Assembly: GCA_900554925.1 (NCBI GenBank)
Contig: USJG01000089.1
Coordinates: 1-9,090, forward strand
From: an uncultured Lachnospiraceae bacterium
GTDB taxonomy: Bacteria > Bacillota > Clostridia > Lachnospirales > Lachnospiraceae
Direction: 5' to 3'
DNA length: 9,090 bases
Below are positions 6,005-9,090 of the stretch, in pieces (the first letter of the stretch is position 1; each line of letters starts with the position of its first letter). The notes under the pieces were generated by a model, which had not been told where the DNA came from, did not search any database, and saw only the letters and a list, made by a program, of their open reading frames with translations. The translations under genes were made by a program, and so were the position numbers.

Positions 6005-8212
6005 ATGGGAAAAGTAGAATTGCTGGCTCCGGCGGGGAATTACGACGCCCTTAAAGGGGCTGTTAAAGCAGGTGCCGATGCCATTTACCTTGGGGGGACA
6101 CTTTACGGCGCCAGGGCATATGCAGATAACTTTACACAGGATGAAATTTGTACAGGAATACATCTGGCACATGTGTTTGGCAGAAAGGTTTATCTGACAG
6201 TCAATACATTGGTAAAAGAAAAAGAGCTGGATGGACTGTACAATTTTTTGTTGCCCTTTTATGAAGCCGGGCTGGATGGGGTGATCGTTCAGGATTTAGG
6301 CGCCTTGCGATATATAAGAACTCATTTTCCCGGGCTTTCTCTGCATGCAAGCACGCAGATGACCCTGACAGGAAGAGGCGGCGCTGAATTTGTAAAAAAT
6401 GAGGGCGTATCCAGAATTGTACCTGCAAGAGAATTATCCCTTGCAGAAATGAAAAAGATAAAAGAAGAAACCGGCATAGAAATAGAGGCATTTGTTCATG
6501 GAGCCATGTGCTATTGTTATTCGGGTCAATGTCTGCTTAGCAGTATTTTAGGCGGACGCAGCGGAAACAGAGGGCGCTGTGCACAGCCCTGTCGCCTTCC
6601 TTATGAAATAGAAGGAGAAAGGGCCTGTTATCCTCTGAGCATGAGAGATATGTGCACGGTTACCATGCTGCCGGAGCTCATTGAAGCGGGAATTGATTCC
6701 TTTAAAATAGAAGGCCGAATGAAAAAGCCTGCTTATGCGGCGGGAGTAACTGCCATATACCGGAAATATATTGATCTTTATTATAAGGATAAAGAAAATT
6801 TCCGGGTGGCAAAAGAGGATTTGGAGCTGTTGCAAAAGCTGTATATCAGAAGCGAAATCAGTGATGGCTATTATAAGCGGCATAACGGCAGAGAAATGAT
6901 TTCTCTGGATTCCCCTGCTTATTCGGGAACCGATGAAAGGCTTCTTGCAGAGATTGAGCAAAAGTATGTGGAAGAGGGAATTTATCATGAGACCTTAGCA
7001 AAAGCATACTTTTATCCGGGGCAAGAGGCCAGACTCGTCCTTAAGAAAGGAGAGACGATAGTATCCTGCATTGGTGATGTTGTACAAAGGGCGGTAAAAC
7101 AGCCTCTTTCCAGGGAAAAGCTAAAAGAGCAGCTTCAAAAATGCGGTAACAGCCTTGTAAAGATCACGCAGGCAGAGATTGACGCATCAGATGACATTTT
7201 TATGCCCATTCGTTCTGTAAATGAACTACGAAGAAAAGCCCTTTTGGCCCTTGAGGAGGAAATAATTCGTAAAAATGGGCTTGCTTATCCTGACAGAAAG
7301 GCAGTAAAACCGGCGTCTGATAAAAGTATGACCCTGCAGAGCGGATTATTGAAAGATAATGGCATCCAGTGGTTTAATGGGGAAACAAATCAGTCATCAC
7401 TTCATGTATCCGTGCGGACGAAGGAACAGATTGAAGCGGCATTAAAAGAACAGGTTGGCCGCATTTATCTGGACTATACTCTTTTGCAAAATGAAATCCA
7501 TGAACAGGTGCGCAGATATATAAATTCTGAAAAGGAGCATGCCAAGCTGTATCTGGCGACTCCATATATTGTCAGAGAAAAAGACAGGCGGCATCTGGAG
7601 AATATAAAAGCAGCACTTGAAACAGATTTATATTCAGGGGTGCTGGTAAGGAATCTTGAAAGCTTTTACTTTTTTGAAGAGACAAGCTCTTGTAAAAATA
7701 TTGTTCTTGATGCCAATTTTTATTTATGGAACAGAGAGGCCTTACATTTCTGGGAGGAGCGGGCAGAGGAGTTTTACCTTCCGGTTGAATGCAATATTCA
7801 TGAATGGAAGGAGCTGTCAGATCACTGTCCGAGGCCCAAAATAAAAGCATCTGCCATTGTATATGGGAGACTGCCGATGATGATTAGCGCAAATTGTCTT
7901 AATAAAACCAGAGGTGTCTGCAACAAAAAGCCGCAGATCATAATATTAAAGGATCGGTACGAAAAAAAGTTTCCCGTTTATACGGACTGCTTTAGCTGTT
8001 ATAATATTATTTATAACAGTGTGCCATTATCGCTGCATAAATTATTTGAGAAAAAAATGAATCCGGGGAGAAATTGCAGGCTGGATTTTACGATTGAAAG
8101 TCAAAATGAAACCATGCAGATCATCAGATATTTCAGAGGAATATCCGAGAAATACCAGGCTCCTTTTTATAAGGAGTATACTACGGGGCACTTGAAAAGA
8201 GGAGTTGAATAG
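6005..8212 (+). CDS. U32 family peptidase-like protein with DUF3656-type C-terminal region (RlhA-like)
   Basis: This 735-residue protein belongs to the U32 family, long called collagenase-like peptidases but now linked to RNA hydroxylation (RlhA, TrhP) and to ubiquinone hydroxylation (UbiU/V). It opens with ELLAPAGNYDALKGAVKAGADAIYLGG, split over residues 5-31. The U32 signature EAFVHGAMCYCYSGQCLLSS lies at 161-180, followed by GNRGRCAQPCR (187-197) and LSMRDMC (211-217). Cys169, Cys176, Cys192 or 196, and Cys217 are candidates for a [4Fe-4S] cluster. The long C-terminal half (~330-735) resembles the extended RlhA/YdcP architecture. It contains a second Cys set (631, 639, 662, 665) near VYGRLPMMISANC and VYTDCFSC. 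GGAG at 5993-5996 supports the start. The downstream SEDS gene begins at the base after its stop codon. Protease activity is doubtful; 23S rRNA C2501 hydroxylation is an inference from architecture. Confidence 0.88.
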   Translation: MGKVELLAPAGNYDALKGAVKAGADAIYLGGTLYGARAYADNFTQDEICTGIHLAHVFGRKVYLTVNTLVKEKELDGLYNFLLPFYEAGLDGVIVQDLGALRYIRTHFPGLSLHASTQMTLTGRGGAEFVKNEGVSRIVPARELSLAEMKKIKEETGIEIEAFVHGAMCYCYSGQCLLSSILGGRSGNRGRCAQPCRLPYEIEGERACYPLSMRDMCTVTMLPELIEAGIDSFKIEGRMKKPAYAAGVTAIYRKYIDLYYKDKENFRVAKEDLELLQKLYIRSEISDGYYKRHNGREMISLDSPAYSGTDERLLAEIEQKYVEEGIYHETLAKAYFYPGQEARLVLKKGETIVSCIGDVVQRAVKQPLSREKLKEQLQKCGNSLVKITQAEIDASDDIFMPIRSVNELRRKALLALEEEIIRKNGLAYPDRKAVKPASDKSMTLQSGLLKDNGIQWFNGETNQSSLHVSVRTKEQIEAALKEQVGRIYLDYTLLQNEIHEQVRRYINSEKEHAKLYLATPYIVREKDRRHLENIKAALETDLYSGVLVRNLESFYFFEETSSCKNIVLDANFYLWNREALHFWEERAEEFYLPVECNIHEWKELSDHCPRPKIKASAIVYGRLPMMISANCLNKTRGVCNKKPQIIILKDRYEKKFPVYTDCFSCYNIIYNSVPLSLHKLFEKKMNPGRNCRLDFTIESQNETMQIIRYFRGISEKYQAPFYKEYTTGHLKRGVE

Positions 8213-9090
8213 ATGGAGTTATATGTCAGCGAATTTTCCAAATATGTTATAGCGTTGCTGATAACCTTATATACTTACGAATGCTTTGCGGTGTTTCGCT
8301 ATGAGGAGGAGAAAAGAAGAAGCGGTATTTATAACAGACAGAATATTTTGATGTTTGCCTTTCATTTCAGCTGTTTTCTGGTGATTTGTTTTGAAACCGG
8401 TGATATTACGTATCTGTTTTTTTATGCTTTCCAGCAAATTATGCTTTATGCAGTTATTGTATTATACCGTATGCTTTATCCCAAATCAAACCGCCTTGTA
8501 GTGAATAATATGTGTATGCTGCTGAGTATAGGATTTGTAATTCTGACCAGACTGGGGTTTGAAAAAGCAGTAAAACAGTTTATTATTGCGGCTGGCTCGC
8601 TGGTGGTAGCGCTTATTATTCCTTTTTTTGTACATAAATTTAAATTTCTTAAGGATCTGAAATGGATTTATGCGGTGGTGGGAATCGGGGCTTTATCAAT
8701 AGTAATGCTCTTGGGACAAACTACCTATGGAAGTAAGCTTTCTTACTCCATAGCGGGAATTACCTTTCAACCTTCTGAGTTTGTAAAAGTTCTGTTTGTT
8801 TTTTATGTGGCCAGTGCCTTGTATAAAGCATCAGGTTTTTTTGAGGTTTTTACGACAGCGGTAGTAGCTGCGGCACATGTGATAGTACTGGTGATTTCAA
8901 AGGATTTGGGAAGCGCGCTTATTTTTTTTATGGTATATGTACTGATGGTGTTTGTAGCTACCCGGAATTTTCTATATGTGATTGCCGGGGCCCTGGGAGG
9001 ATCGGCGGCGGCCTATATTGCCTATCGGGTCTTTACCCATGTGCAGGTGAGGGTTCAGGCATGGAAAGACCCCTGGAGTGTAATTGATTC
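8213..9090 (+). CDS. SEDS-family peptidoglycan polymerase (FtsW/RodA/SpoVE-like), 3' truncated by window edge
   Basis: The reading frame is open from the ATG at 8213 to the window end (292 codons), so the gene continues beyond it. The product is a polytopic membrane protein of the SEDS glycosyltransferase family, which polymerises lipid II outside the membrane with a partner transpeptidase. Family landmarks are ITFQPSEFVKVLFVFYVAS (residues 183-201), SKDLGSALIFFMVY (229-242) and HVQVRVQAWKDPW (276-288). The latter lies at the start of the large extracytoplasmic loop, where the Asp may correspond to the conserved catalytic region. The QPSE motif sits near residue 186, about 70 residues later than in typical FtsW or RodA, implying an N-terminal extension with extra membrane helices. 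AGAGGAG (8198-8204) lies in the end of the U32 gene and the start abuts its TAG, so the two are co-translated. FtsW versus RodA cannot be settled here. Confidence 0.9.
   Translation, partial: MELYVSEFSKYVIALLITLYTYECFAVFRYEEEKRRSGIYNRQNILMFAFHFSCFLVICFETGDITYLFFYAFQQIMLYAVIVLYRMLYPKSNRLVVNNMCMLLSIGFVILTRLGFEKAVKQFIIAAGSLVVALIIPFFVHKFKFLKDLKWIYAVVGIGALSIVMLLGQTTYGSKLSYSIAGITFQPSEFVKVLFVFYVASALYKASGFFEVFTTAVVAAAHVIVLVISKDLGSALIFFMVYVLMVFVATRNFLYVIAGALGGSAAAYIAYRVFTHVQVRVQAWKDPWSVID

Noticed and set aside
6548..6988. 146-codon open frame on the minus strand within the U32 gene
   Set aside because: It lies wholly opposite a well-conserved coding region, has no recognisable family motifs, and its openness follows from codon use on the plus strand.
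1..9090. CRISPR arrays, tRNA/rRNA genes, insertion sequences, defence or phage genes
   Set aside because: I saw no regularly spaced repeats, cloverleaf-like sequences, transposase motifs or phage-like proteins on either strand.

Overview
The window reads as a chromosomal stretch of a low-to-mid GC Gram-positive anaerobe of the class Clostridia. Lachnospiraceae is the best guess. The reasons are AAAGGAG-type ribosome sites, SigA-like promoters, short archaeal-type LeuC/LeuD subunits, a membrane-anchored SurA/PrsA-like protein, a NusG-domain-II/Gx-transporter pair, and a zapA - U32 peptidase - SEDS order. The taxonomic call is inference. Every supported gene lies on the plus strand, and I found no convincing minus-strand gene, RNA gene, CRISPR array or mobile element.

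Layout: (1) 3-1437 holds the 3' part of leuC followed by leuD, the two subunits of isopropylmalate isomerase in leucine synthesis. (2) 1559-2782 encodes a 407-residue single-pass protein with a large extracytoplasmic region resembling SurA/parvulin foldases, followed by a strong intrinsic terminator (2828-2870). (3) A sharp SigA-type promoter (2883-2911), overlapped by a LexA/SOS-like palindrome (2885-2898), opens a tight run: a NusG-domain-II membrane protein, a Gx-transporter family protein, ruvA and ruvB. (4) A second strong promoter straddles the ruvB stop codon (5440-5468) and precedes zapA, which ends in an intrinsic terminator (5929-5960). (5) From 6005 a large U32-family protein, probably an rRNA or tRNA modification factor of the RlhA type, abuts a SEDS-family FtsW/RodA-like gene that runs off the right edge.

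Functionally the window moves from leucine synthesis, through a secreted-protein folding factor, to Holliday-junction repair (RuvAB) and then to division and cell-wall synthesis (ZapA, SEDS). The most interesting points are regulatory. The SOS-like operator sits two membrane-protein genes upstream of ruvAB, so those genes would be induced with DNA repair. The same promoter appears to give an mRNA starting at or within a base or two of the first ATG. A perfect Shine-Dalgarno sits before a nine-codon ORF that overlaps the transporter start. Most of the window is ordinary housekeeping sequence, and I do not see a clear undescribed multi-gene system.
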